Below are positions 42,337-51,215 of a stretch of DNA of 64,000 nt, piece after piece. The DNA is from JALORV01 sp963712485 (GTDB lineage Bacteria; Pseudomonadota; Gammaproteobacteria; Burkholderiales; Burkholderiaceae_F), in contig CAVQID010000074.1 of NCBI GenBank assembly GCA_963712485.1, positions 56,411-120,410 of the forward strand, given 5' to 3'. The notes under the pieces were generated by a model that made no database searches, was not told the DNA's origin, and saw only the letters and a list, made by a program, of their open reading frames with translations. How positions within the stretch are numbered: position 1 is the first letter of the stretch; each line of letters opens with the position of its first letter. The position numbers were made by a program, and so were the translations under genes.

Positions 42337-44040
42337 TCAAGCGTCGCCGAGGTGCTCGATAACCAGCGTAAGGCGACGCTGGTTGTTGAACTCATCGACC
42401 GTCGGCCGATAGGCCAGCATCACCTGTTTGGGCAGCGGCTCGGTTCTGCGGAACCAGATCCCGTTGAAGCGTCGACTGTCGAGCGCCAGTGCGAGCTTCA
42501 GATGCTTGTCCTTGACGAGCCGCTGTTCGAGCACGGTGAACTCGTTGGCGAACAACGGCGGCGGGAAGCCCTGGCCCCAGACGTGCTGCTCGCAGGCCTC
42601 GACCAGGCCCAACGAGAACTCGTCCGCTGCGAGGCCGCCGTCGGTGGCGATCGTGCGTTCGAAGATCGAGCGATCGCAGGACGACCGGGTGGCCTCTTCG
42701 AAGGCCGCGACGAAGTTTTCGTACTCGGCGGTCGTCAGCGTCAGTCCGGCGGCCATCGCGTGGCCGCCGAAGCGCTTGACGATCGTCGGAGCGACCTTGG
42801 TGACGAGGTCGAGCGTGTCGCGCAGGTGCACGCCCTCGATCGAGCGGCCTGAGCCGCGGAGTTCGCTCTCGGAGGCGCGAGCGAATGCAAACGTCGGCCG
42901 GTGAAATCTTTCCTTGACGCGCGACGCCACCAGTCCGACCACCCCCTGGTGCCAGCCGTCGTTATAAAGGCAGATCGTGCTGCGCCGTTCCACCTCCGCG
43001 GCATCGAGTGCGCTCAGCGCGTCGAGCTGCATATCGCCCTCGATGTCGCGTCGCTCGCGATTGAGGTCATCGAGCTGGCGCGCCAGCTCGAGCGCGCGCT
43101 CGAAGCTGTCCGTCGTCAGGCACTCGATGCCGACCGTCATGTCGGTCAGTCGCCCCGCGGCGTTGATGCGCGGGCCGATCGCGAAGCCGAGGTCGGAGGC
43201 CCGTGCCGCCCGCGGCTCGCGGCCGGCGACCTGGAACAGCGCGGCGATCCCCGCATGCAGCCGGCCGCCGCGTATGCGCTGCAGCCCCTGCGCGACCAGC
43301 ACGCGGTTGTTATGGTCGAGTCGCACGACGTCGGCCACGGTGCCGAGCGCGACGAGGTCCAGCAGCGCATCGAGGCGCGGCTGCGACTCCATACTGAACC
43401 GGCCGCGCGCGCGCAGCTCCGCCCGCAGCGCCAGCAGCACATAGAACATCACGCCGACTCCGGCGAGGTGCTTGCTCGGAAATCCGCATCCGGGCTGGTT
43501 TGGATTGACGATGCACGCAGCGGCCGGCAGCACGGCGCCGGGCAGGTGGTGGTCGGTCACCAGAACTTCGATGCCCAACTCGTGCGCATGGGCGACGCCC
43601 TCGACACTGGCGATGCCGTTGTCGACCGTGATCAGCAGGTCGGGCTCGCGCTGCGCGGCCAGATCGACGATTTCCGGCGTCAGTCCGTAGCCATAGTCGA
43701 AGCGGTTCGGCACAAGATAGTCCACCGTTGCCTGCGTCCCCGTCGCCAGCATGCGCAGCCCGCGCAGGCCGACGGCACACGCGGTTGCGCCGTCACAGTC
43801 ATAGTCGGCAACGATCAGCAGCCGCGCATCGGCTTCAATGGCATCGGCAAGCAGGCGGGCCGCGGCGTCGACATGGGCGAGGGCACCCGGCGTGACGAGT
43901 CGCTCGAGCGTGAGGCGCAGCTGGTCGGTGCTCGTGACGCCGCGCGCCGCGAGCACGCGCGCGAGCGCCGCCGGCATGCCGTCCGCCGCCAGCCGCCGCG
44001 CGACCATCGGGTCGAAATCGCGTGCAATCAGCCGGGTCAT
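42337..44040 (-). CDS. recJ: Single-stranded-DNA-specific 5'-3' exonuclease
   Basis: A DHH-family nuclease acting in RecF-pathway recombination, mismatch and base-excision repair. The 567-residue protein has the catalytic Asp cluster at 79/81/83 (VADYDCDGATA), VDNGIASVEGV, the DHH motif TDHHLPGAVLP, LGTVADVVRLDHNNR and the DHHA1 motif GGHAMAAGLTL; an OB-fold C-terminus follows. The ATG at 44040 overlaps the stop of the upstream RpfE-like gene (ATGA); a longer in-frame start lies inside that gene. Confidence 0.95.
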   Translation of the reverse strand: MTRLIARDFDPMVARRLAADGMPAALARVLAARGVTSTDQLRLTLERLVTPGALAHVDAAARLLADAIEADARLLIVADYDCDGATACAVGLRGLRMLATGTQATVDYLVPNRFDYGYGLTPEIVDLAAQREPDLLITVDNGIASVEGVAHAHELGIEVLVTDHHLPGAVLPAAACIVNPNQPGCGFPSKHLAGVGVMFYVLLALRAELRARGRFSMESQPRLDALLDLVALGTVADVVRLDHNNRVLVAQGLQRIRGGRLHAGIAALFQVAGREPRAARASDLGFAIGPRINAAGRLTDMTVGIECLTTDSFERALELARQLDDLNRERRDIEGDMQLDALSALDAAEVERRSTICLYNDGWHQGVVGLVASRVKERFHRPTFAFARASESELRGSGRSIEGVHLRDTLDLVTKVAPTIVKRFGGHAMAAGLTLTTAEYENFVAAFEEATRSSCDRSIFERTIATDGGLAADEFSLGLVEACEQHVWGQGFPPPLFANEFTVLEQRLVKDKHLKLALALDSRRFNGIWFRRTEPLPKQVMLAYRPTVDEFNNQRRLTLVIEHLGDA

Positions 44041-45023
44041 TCGGCCAGCGCCTCGGCCACTGAAGCGCGGCGCCAGATTCTCAGGCGATCCGAAGGTCGT
44101 GCGATCCAGGTCTTGGTCCGGTGCCGGCCGCAAAGCACGATTTCCAGTGTCGCCGCCGGGGGCAGCGCGCCAAGCCGATGATCGACGGTGCTGATCGCTT
44201 CGATCCAGCTTGACCAGTCGCCGGCACGGGCTGCGGTGAGTGCATCGTCCCAGACCAGCAGCGCGTCCCCCGTCACCGCCTCGGCCGCGTCGGCAACGCC
44301 TGCGCCGGCCGCAGCGGCGATCCCGCGCAGTTCGGCCCGGTCGCTGTGAACACGCGGCCAGCGCAACGGTGGGTGGCGTTGCCATGTTCCACCGCCATGC
44401 AGCCATAACGCATTGATCGGCGGCTTACCCTGAGACTCGCGTGCCTGATTCACCGGGTGATCATGCCAGCGCATCTGGATCTCGTTGTGCAGGCGTGTCC
44501 AGCGGCCCGAGTCGTTGTCGCGCGAGGCGATCTCGAGCGGCCGCCCGATCACAGCGGACAGAGGCAACGGCGCCATCGACCAGGGCGCCTCGGTGCACAG
44601 GAACCACTTTTCGCCGGCCCGCACGAGCGCGCAACGGTCATCGCGCAATGTCTCGTTGGCAGCTGCAATCAAGGCGTCGGAATCGACCTCGGTCGGCGAT
44701 GCACCCGCCAGTTCGTGCACGATAAGACTGTCACGCCCGACGGCGACGTGGATCGGGTCGGCATGCCAGAGGGTTGGCGCGGTCGGCGGGGTGCCCGTCA
44801 ACGCTGCCCACGCATACGGCGCGGTCGGCGCAGCCTGCGCGACGCCGAAGACCTGGGTAGCGATCCAGTCTGCATCGGCACTGGCCGTCGACGACATGGT
44901 TTCCGTCTGCTGGGCTGCGCGTGCCAGACGTTGCTGCAGAGCCGGCATCTGCGCTGCAGCTGCAAGCTCGACGGCGAGTTCTGCTGGGACAAGTGAACCG
45001 GTAAGCATCAGCGTCAAATGCAT
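44037..45023 (-). CDS. RpfE-like conserved protein (phosphoglycerate-mutase-annotated family)
   Basis: A 328-residue cytoplasmic protein starting MHLTLMLTGSLVPAELAVEL, with WHADPIHVAVGRDSLIVHEL, EIQMRWHDHPVNQARESQGK, PINALWLHGGGTW and a C-terminal WSSWIEAISTVDHRL. These segments belong to a family annotated as RpfE in Xanthomonas, where it also sits next to recJ, and sometimes as cofactor-independent phosphoglycerate mutase. No catalytic set of a mutase can be confirmed by eye. The ATG at 45023 is chosen because the family starts with MHL; the stop overlaps the recJ start. Confidence 0.78.
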   Translation of the reverse strand: MHLTLMLTGSLVPAELAVELAAAAQMPALQQRLARAAQQTETMSSTASADADWIATQVFGVAQAAPTAPYAWAALTGTPPTAPTLWHADPIHVAVGRDSLIVHELAGASPTEVDSDALIAAANETLRDDRCALVRAGEKWFLCTEAPWSMAPLPLSAVIGRPLEIASRDNDSGRWTRLHNEIQMRWHDHPVNQARESQGKPPINALWLHGGGTWQRHPPLRWPRVHSDRAELRGIAAAAGAGVADAAEAVTGDALLVWDDALTAARAGDWSSWIEAISTVDHRLGALPPAATLEIVLCGRHRTKTWIARPSDRLRIWRRASVAEALAE

Positions 45024-45093
45024 TTGCGCCGATTCTACGAGCCGAACACGGCGACACGACGAGTGACTGCGCCGGCGCACGATGCTGCTTGGA

Positions 45094-45099
45094 TACAAT
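45094..45099 (+). promoter_or_regulatory. Putative -10 box for lolCD
   Basis: TACAAT, five of six matches to TATAAT, about 26 bases before the preferred lolC start. The -35 region shows no good match. Similar TACAAT boxes precede metZ (23194) and the alpha/beta hydrolase gene (57854). Confidence 0.4.
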
Positions 45100-45124
45100 C
45101 GGCTCGCCTCGGCGTCACATTCCC

Positions 45125-46378
45125 TTGAACCTTCCCTACGAACTTCGCATCGGGCTGCGCTACACGCGCGCCGGGCGGCGCGCACGGCGCCGCAACGGCT
45201 TCATCTCGTTCATCTCCGGTATTTCGATGATCGGAATCGCGCTGGGCGTCATGGCACTGATCGTCGTGCTGTCGGTGATGAACGGATTCGTGTCGCAGGT
45301 GCGCGATCGCATGCTGTCGGTCGTGTCGCACATCGAGGTCTTCTCGCTCAACGGTTCGATCGACCCGAAGGAGGTTGAGGCCACCGCCCGGCGCAACCCG
45401 GCCGTGATCGGCGCCGCGCCGTATGTCAGTGCGCAGGGCCTGCTGACGCGCGGAGATGCGGTGCGCGGCGTGCTGGTGCGCGGCATCGATCCTGCGACCG
45501 AACCTTCGGTGTCCGACATCGCCGTGCAACTGCGTGGCGAGCCTCTCACAGCACTGCAGGACGGGGAGTTCGGCATCGTCCTCGGCGGCGAGCTGGCGCG
45601 CGCGCTGGGCGTGAGCCTCGGCGAGAAGATCACGCTGATCGCTCCGCAGGGGCAGGTGACACCGGCCGGCGTCGTGCCGCGGCTCAAGCAGTTCACGCTG
45701 ACCGGAACCTTCGATTCCGGACACTTCGAATACGACAGCGCAATGGCGCTGATGCACATCGGCGACGCCGAGCGCCTGTTCCGCGTCGACGGGCCGACGG
45801 GCGTGCGCTTGAAGATCGACGACATGCACCGGGCTCCGGAGGTCGCGGCGCAGCTTGTCAAGACGATGCCGGCGAACCTGCTGATACGCGACTGGACCCG
45901 GCAGAACCGCAGCTGGTTTGCGGCGGTCCAGGTCGAGAAGCGCATGATGTTCATCATCCTGGCGCTGATCGTGGCGGTGGCCGCCTTCAACCTCGTGTCG
46001 ACGCTGGTGATGACAGTGACGGAAAAGCAGGCGGACATTGCGATTCTCCGCACGCTCGGTGCCACGCCTCGCAGCGTGATGGCGGTGTTCATGGTGCAGG
46101 GCGCATTGATCGGTGTCTTCGGCACCTTGCTTGGCGTCGCCGGCGGACTTTTCGTCGCAAACAACCTGGACAGCATTTTCCCGACGATCGAGCGTATCGC
46201 CGGGTTCCCGCTGATCCCGAAGGACATCTATTTCATCAGCTCGTTGCCGTCGGACCCCCGCGCCAGCGACATCGTGCCCATAGCGGTCATCTCGATCGTG
46301 CTGTCGCTGCTGGCAACGCTGTATCCGAGCTGGCGCGCCTCGCGCGTTCGTCCGGCCGAGGCGCTTCGCTATGACTGA
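45125..46378 (+). CDS. lolC: Lipoprotein-releasing ABC transporter permease
   Basis: A 417-residue inner-membrane subunit of the LolCDE complex, which extracts outer-membrane lipoproteins for LolA. Near the N-terminus is YELRIGLRYTRAGRRARR, then a first helix (ISMIGIALGVMALIVVLSVMNGF), a large periplasmic domain (PYVSAQGLLTRG, GVLVRGIDP) and three helices at the C-terminus around MFIILALIVAVAAFNLVSTL, with the EKQADIAILRTLGAT coupling region. The start is taken as TTG at 45125 because the family begins with (K/N)LPYEL; another TTG at 45089 is possible. It overlaps lolD by eight bases. A single LolC/E-like permease (a LolF arrangement) is seen. Confidence 0.9.
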   Translation: MNLPYELRIGLRYTRAGRRARRRNGFISFISGISMIGIALGVMALIVVLSVMNGFVSQVRDRMLSVVSHIEVFSLNGSIDPKEVEATARRNPAVIGAAPYVSAQGLLTRGDAVRGVLVRGIDPATEPSVSDIAVQLRGEPLTALQDGEFGIVLGGELARALGVSLGEKITLIAPQGQVTPAGVVPRLKQFTLTGTFDSGHFEYDSAMALMHIGDAERLFRVDGPTGVRLKIDDMHRAPEVAAQLVKTMPANLLIRDWTRQNRSWFAAVQVEKRMMFIILALIVAVAAFNLVSTLVMTVTEKQADIAILRTLGATPRSVMAVFMVQGALIGVFGTLLGVAGGLFVANNLDSIFPTIERIAGFPLIPKDIYFISSLPSDPRASDIVPIAVISIVLSLLATLYPSWRASRVRPAEALRYD

Positions 46379-47054
46379 CGTTGCCGTACTTTCGGCGCGC
46401 GACCTGCACAAGTCGTATCGCGAGGGCGCGCTGGCGGTTGATGTGCTGTGCGGCGCCGAACTGGACATCGCGTCCGCCGAGATCGTCGCCATCGTCGGTG
46501 CGTCCGGATCGGGGAAGAGCACGCTCTTGCACGTTCTGGGGGGACTGGATGCGGCCGACCGTGGTGCGGTGCTGGTCGAGGGCCAGGACCTTGCGCGCAT
46601 GAGCGACGCCGCGCGCGGGCGGCTGCGAAACGAGCGGCTGGGCTTTGTCTACCAGTTCCATCACCTCTTGCCTGAGTTCACCGCGGTCGACAATGTCGCG
46701 ATGCCGCTGGCCATCCGCCGGATGAGCCTCGGTGAAGCGCGCATCAAGGCAGAAGGCGCCCTGGCTGCAGTCGGACTCGCTGCGAGGCTCCGACACCATC
46801 CGACCGAGCTGTCGGGCGGCGAGCGCCAGCGCACCGCGATCGCACGGGCGATCGTGACCCGGCCTGCGTGCGTGCTCGCGGATGAACCGACCGGCAACCT
46901 CGACCGTGATACGGCGCGCGCCGTGTTCGGCGTCTTTGTCGAACTGGCACAGCAGAATCGCACGTCGGTGGTCATCGTCACGCATGACCCGGAACTGGCT
47001 TCACGATGCGATCGTGTACTGCGCCTCGAGCACGGACAGTTGCAGCCCGCCTGA
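46371..47054 (+). CDS. lolD: Lipoprotein-releasing ABC transporter ATP-binding protein
   Basis: The 227-residue ATPase of the Lol system. Walker A GASGSGKST at 43-51, the Q-loop FVYQFHHLLPEFTAVDN, the signature LSGGERQRTAIARAI, Walker B VLADEPTGNLD and the switch His (IVTHDPEL) are all present. The LolD-typical LLPEFTA pattern after the Q-loop separates it from MacB-type ATPases. It overlaps the end of lolC, so the two are coupled. Confidence 0.95.
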   Translation: MTDVAVLSARDLHKSYREGALAVDVLCGAELDIASAEIVAIVGASGSGKSTLLHVLGGLDAADRGAVLVEGQDLARMSDAARGRLRNERLGFVYQFHHLLPEFTAVDNVAMPLAIRRMSLGEARIKAEGALAAVGLAARLRHHPTELSGGERQRTAIARAIVTRPACVLADEPTGNLDRDTARAVFGVFVELAQQNRTSVVIVTHDPELASRCDRVLRLEHGQLQPA

Positions 47055-47055
47055 A

Positions 47056-47234
47056 CTGGTGGCGTGTAACAGTCGATTCGCGAGTGAAAGGCGGGCCCGA
47101 GCGAGCCCGCATTGAGCCACTGAGCGCGAAGCAAGCCGCGTCGAACAGCCGACGCATACTCGCAAGGCGAGCGACAAAGCAATCGGCCGCTCCGGCCCGC
47201 AAGGCACTTATGAACTGGCTGTTACAGGCCACTA
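47056..47234. repeat. MITE-like palindromic intergenic element
   Basis: A ~179-base element fills the gap between the convergent lolD and DUF2062 genes. Its two ends form an imperfect 40-base inverted repeat (about 28 of 40 positions), with a perfect TGTAACAG / CTGTTACA core near 47066 and 47220. Inside are further small hairpins such as GCGGGC/GCCCGC (47091-47110) and CTCGC/GCGAG (47158-47170). It holds no open frame of note, and its right end includes the stop codon of the DUF2062 gene. It may serve as a bidirectional terminator or a non-autonomous mobile element. Confidence 0.55.
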
Positions 47235-47786
47235 GGTTCGATCGGTTCCACGCCGTCGTCGCGCCTGCCACGTGCGGCGCAAGTGCATGCTCCATAAGGC
47301 GCGGACGATGCCGTAACCCAGCATCGACAGCACGCAGGCGAGCAGGAACACGCCCAGCGCCAGCGGCGGACCCAGGCTGATCATCCAGTGGCCGATGGAC
47401 TCGACCGAGGCAACGGGGGCCGACCAATCCCACTCCGGGGGTGGCGTGACCGGCCGGGATGCGGATGCACCAAGCACAAAAGTGCCGATCTGGTAGGCAA
47501 CGAGATAGAGTGGAACGATCGTCAGCGGGTTCGTATAGAACGTGGTGACGAGCGATACCGGCAGATTGACGCGAAACAGCACGCAGGCAATGCCCGCGCC
47601 AACCATCTGCAGCGGACCGGGTATGAGTCCGCAAAACATGCCCACGGCAACGCCGCCGGCCGCCGACCGGCGATTCAGGTGCCACAGCGAAGGATGAAAC
47701 AGGCTGTCGCCGAACATCGACAGCAGGCGAACCTCGCGCACCTTGTCGACGCTGGGCATGACCCTGCGAAAGAACTTCCGAAGCAT
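47232..47786 (-). CDS. DUF2062 inner-membrane protein
   Basis: A 184-residue membrane protein of the DUF2062 family. It has a basic N-terminus (MLRKFFRRVMPSVDKVRE), the conserved SLWHLNRRSAAGGVAVGMF and GLIPGPLQMVGAG, then the family hallmark FYTNPLTIVPLYLVAYQIG and a last helix (LGVFLLACVLSMLGYGIV). About three membrane segments are visible. The function of the family is not established. It is divergent from tatD and convergent with lolD across the palindromic element. Confidence 0.88.
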   Translation of the reverse strand: MLRKFFRRVMPSVDKVREVRLLSMFGDSLFHPSLWHLNRRSAAGGVAVGMFCGLIPGPLQMVGAGIACVLFRVNLPVSLVTTFYTNPLTIVPLYLVAYQIGTFVLGASASRPVTPPPEWDWSAPVASVESIGHWMISLGPPLALGVFLLACVLSMLGYGIVRALWSMHLRRTWQARRRRGTDRT

Positions 47787-47856
47787 CGGTGAAGTCTAGC
47801 CGCCGGCAATCGCTCGGCCCTGCGGCATGCGGGAATCGGTGCTTACACTAGCCTGC

Positions 47857-48660
47857 ATGTGGATCGACACACACTGTCATCTGGATGCGAACGAGTTCGA
47901 CGCCGATCGCGACGATGTGGTTTCGCGGGCGCGCGCGGCCGGCGTGTCCATGCTGGTCATGCCGACTGGCCACGTCGACGATCAGGCCAAGGTCCGGGAG
48001 ATCGCCCACCGCTACGGCTATGCCTACGCGCTCGGCCTGCATCCGTTGTGGCTCACCGGCGTACCGGAGGTCGACGTCGATCGGCTGCGCGACGCCGTGC
48101 TCACCGCCGTGGCCGATGAGCGCTTCGTTGCAGTCGGCGAAATCGGCATCGATCTCGTCGAGCCGGGCGATGTCGCGCGCCAGGAGTGGTTCTTTCGCGA
48201 GCAGCTGCGGGTCGCCCGCGACGCCGGCGTGCCGGTCATCGTCCACGTGCGCCGCTCGGCCGACCTGCTGCTCAAGCATCTGCGTCGCATCGAGGTGCCG
48301 GGCGGCATCATTCACGCCTTCAACGGCAGCGCGCAGCAGGCCGGGCAATTCGTGGCGCGAGGCTTCAGACTCGGTTTCGGCGGCTCACTGACCTATACCG
48401 GTTCGGAGCGCATAAGGCGCCACGCGGCTCAGCTGCCGCACTCCGCCTGGGTGCTGGAAACTGACGCGCCATACATCGCGCCATCCTGGCGGCGCACCCC
48501 TGACGCCGTCGAACGAACCGAACCGGCCGATCTTGCACGGATTGCCGCAGAGCTCGCGAGCCTGCGGAAGGTCGACGCACCGATGCTGGCGCGCCAGAAC
48601 CGCGACAACGCGATCGCCGCGTTGCCGCGCCTGGCTCGGCTGGTGGGCAGACCTTTGTAG
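47857..48660 (+). CDS. tatD: TatD-family metal-dependent DNase
   Basis: A 267-residue amidohydrolase-fold nuclease (TatD/YcfH type) linked to DNA repair and 3'-5' processing. Metal ligands visible are HxH (DTHCHLD, His 6 and 8), Glu in AVGEIGIDLVEP, His in VIVHVRRS and IIHAFNGS, and Asp in VLETDAPYIAP. The ATG at 47857 is chosen so that the protein starts MWIDTHCHL, as in the family; the in-frame upstream codon adds unrelated residues. comEC follows after seven bases. Confidence 0.93.
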   Translation: MWIDTHCHLDANEFDADRDDVVSRARAAGVSMLVMPTGHVDDQAKVREIAHRYGYAYALGLHPLWLTGVPEVDVDRLRDAVLTAVADERFVAVGEIGIDLVEPGDVARQEWFFREQLRVARDAGVPVIVHVRRSADLLLKHLRRIEVPGGIIHAFNGSAQQAGQFVARGFRLGFGGSLTYTGSERIRRHAAQLPHSAWVLETDAPYIAPSWRRTPDAVERTEPADLARIAAELASLRKVDAPMLARQNRDNAIAALPRLARLVGRPL

Positions 48661-48667
48661 CGCGTTC

Positions 48668-51127
48668 ATGCCCGTCGCTGCGCTCGTCGCGTTCGTGCTG
48701 GGTGTCTGGGCGCTGCAGACACAGGCCGACCTTCCGGTGCCGGCCTTGCTTCAGCTCACGACCGTCGCTGCAGTGGCCGTCGCGGTCGTCAGCTTCCGCG
48801 CCAGGCTGCACGAACGCAGCGCGGTGGTTCTGGCCTGCATCGCCATGCTGCTCTTCGGTTTCGGCTATGCCGGCCTGCGCGCCGAGCACCGTCTCGCCGA
48901 TGAACTGCCGTTCGCGGACGAAGGTCGCGACATCGAAGTGACCGGGGTCGTCGCAAGCCTGCCGGTGCGACTCGACCGGGGCGTCCGCTTTGAGTTCGAT
49001 GTCGAAATGCATGACGCCGGCGCCGCTGTGCCCGATCGGCTGCTGCTCGGGTGGTACGTTGCCGGCGAACCGGTTCGGCCCGGCGAGCGCTGGACGTTCA
49101 TCGTGCGCCTGCGGCGTCCGCATGGCGCGCTCAATCCGGGTGGAGTCGACTTCGAGGCGTGGATGCTCGAGCGCAACCTGCGCGCGAGCGGCTATGTCCG
49201 AACGACTGAAGGGGCGATGCCGCGACGCCTGGAGTCCATGATCTGGTCGATCGAGACTGCAATATCGCGTGCCCGAGCCGTGTTGCGCGATCGCCTGCTG
49301 GCCCATGTGCGCGACGAACGCTACGGAGGAGTGCTGGTGGCACTCGTGCTCGGCGACCAGCGCGCCATCGCCGACAGCGACTGGACGATTTTCAATCGCA
49401 CTGGCATCGCGCACCTGGTCAGCATCTCCGGGCTGCACATCACGATGATCGCCGCACTCGTCGGCGCGATCGTTTCGGCGCTGTGGCGCCGCAGCCCCGT
49501 TCTATTGCGCCGGGCACCGGCACAGTCGGCCGCGGTCATTGCCGGCATGGTGGCGGCGCTGCTCTATGCCGGTCTGGCAGGCTGGGGAATACCGGCGCAG
49601 CGAACGGTGCTGATGCTCGCGGCAGTCGCGTTGTCGTGGATGCTCCGTGCGCGCGTCACACCGGTCGCGGCATTGGCCGGCGCCGCCTTTGCGGTGTGTC
49701 TGTTCGATCCGTGGGCGGTCAATGCCGCCGGATTCTGGTTGTCGTTTGGCGCGGTGGCCGCGATTGTCTGGGTCGTCAACGGCCGTCCTCCCGCCTCAGG
49801 ATCGTGGAGTGCTGGAACACTGCGTACCGCCGCGCGCGTACAGGTCGCCGTGTCGCTTGCGCTCGTGCCGGCGACGGTGGTGATGTTCCAGCAGGTTTCG
49901 CTGGTCGCGCCGGTGGCGAACGCGCTGGCGATCCCGATCGTCAGCTGGGTCGTCACTCCGCTGGCGCTGGTCGGGGCCGCGCTCGCCGCACTGCCTGAAA
50001 CGCTCGGCTCGATCGCGGCGCCGCTGCTGCTGGCAGCGAATGCCATCTTTGCGTGGCTGGCGAGTGCATTGACGGCATTGGCCGCACCGGCGTGGTCGGC
50101 GGTCGCGGTCCCGTCGCCCCCGGGGTATGTGACGGCATTGGCCGTGTTGGGCATAGTCTGGCTGCTGGGTCCGCCGGGTTGGCCGGGCCGCTGGCTCGGG
50201 GCCGTCGCGCTGCTACCCATGTTCGTCTGGCCCGGCGAGCGCCCGTCACCCGGTGCGCTGTGGCTCACGGCCCTTGACGTGGGGCAGGGCTCCAGTGTGG
50301 TGCTCGAAACGCGTGAGGGAGCCTGGCTCTACGACACGGGTCCACGTTATTCGCAGGACAGCGACGCCGGCGAGCGCGTCGTGCTGCCTTATCTGCGAAG
50401 CCGAGGTATCCGGGCACTCGACGGCATCATCGTTTCGCACCTCGACCAGGACCATTCCGGAGGTGCAGCGTCGGTGCTGCGCGGCATCGGGTTCCGCCGA
50501 CTGATCACGTCGATATCGACGCTGCATCCGGTCACCGGAGTTGCACGCAGCGCACGCTGTGTCGCCGGAGACCAGTGGAGCGAAGCCGGCCTGAGTCTGC
50601 GCGTGTTGCACCCGACAGTCGCGGACTACGGCCGTCGGCTTTCGACCAACGCGATGAGCTGCGTGGTCCACGCGCAGCTGGGTGACGTCGGCGTGCTGCT
50701 GACCGGCGACCTTCCGGCAAAAGAAGAAATGGCCCTGGTTGAACGCGAGCCCGCACTCCGGTCCACGTGGATGATGGCCCCCCACCACGGCAGCCGCTCT
50801 TCTTCGAGCCCGGCGCTGCTTGATGCGGCAGGGCCGGCCTTCGCGGTGGCGCAGGCCGGGTACCGTAACCGCTTCGGCCATCCCGATCCTCAGGTCGTCG
50901 CGCGCTATGCCGGCCGTGGCGTGCAACTCGCGCGTACCGATCATGCGGGAGCCGCTCAATGGCGCTTCGCTGCCGATGGCGCGGTCGAGTTTCGCGCGTG
51001 GCGCGCCATTGCGGTGCGCTATTGGCATAACCGCCCCGGCGCGGGGCGCGCTGTCCCGACAGCGGACGAATTCAGCGCTTCCGCCGAGGAAGGGGAGCCC
51101 CTCCAGCCGTTTTTCGGGATGCCATAG
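48668..51127 (+). CDS. comEC: DNA uptake channel / internalization protein
   Basis: An 819-residue inner-membrane protein for natural transformation that carries single-stranded DNA across the membrane. It has N-terminal helices and a DUF4131/OB-like region (DIEVTGVVASLPVRLDRGVR), then the Competence domain with about eight helices (TGIAHLVSISGLHITMIAAL is its signature), and a C-terminal metallo-beta-lactamase-like domain with SHLDQDHSGGAASVL, LLTGDLPAKEE and APHHGSRSSSSPALL. The ATG at 48668 is the first codon outside tatD in frame. Full length and intact, so uptake may be functional if other com genes exist. Confidence 0.93.
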   Translation: MPVAALVAFVLGVWALQTQADLPVPALLQLTTVAAVAVAVVSFRARLHERSAVVLACIAMLLFGFGYAGLRAEHRLADELPFADEGRDIEVTGVVASLPVRLDRGVRFEFDVEMHDAGAAVPDRLLLGWYVAGEPVRPGERWTFIVRLRRPHGALNPGGVDFEAWMLERNLRASGYVRTTEGAMPRRLESMIWSIETAISRARAVLRDRLLAHVRDERYGGVLVALVLGDQRAIADSDWTIFNRTGIAHLVSISGLHITMIAALVGAIVSALWRRSPVLLRRAPAQSAAVIAGMVAALLYAGLAGWGIPAQRTVLMLAAVALSWMLRARVTPVAALAGAAFAVCLFDPWAVNAAGFWLSFGAVAAIVWVVNGRPPASGSWSAGTLRTAARVQVAVSLALVPATVVMFQQVSLVAPVANALAIPIVSWVVTPLALVGAALAALPETLGSIAAPLLLAANAIFAWLASALTALAAPAWSAVAVPSPPGYVTALAVLGIVWLLGPPGWPGRWLGAVALLPMFVWPGERPSPGALWLTALDVGQGSSVVLETREGAWLYDTGPRYSQDSDAGERVVLPYLRSRGIRALDGIIVSHLDQDHSGGAASVLRGIGFRRLITSISTLHPVTGVARSARCVAGDQWSEAGLSLRVLHPTVADYGRRLSTNAMSCVVHAQLGDVGVLLTGDLPAKEEMALVEREPALRSTWMMAPHHGSRSSSSPALLDAAGPAFAVAQAGYRNRFGHPDPQVVARYAGRGVQLARTDHAGAAQWRFAADGAVEFRAWRAIAVRYWHNRPGAGRAVPTADEFSASAEEGEPLQPFFGMP

Positions 51128-51215
51128 TTCGAGAGACTGGTGTACATCTTGCTAGACTGGTTTGGCACCGCGTCGGGGGGCGTCGGACCATAACGAGAAT
51201 CATTCAGGCCGCCGC

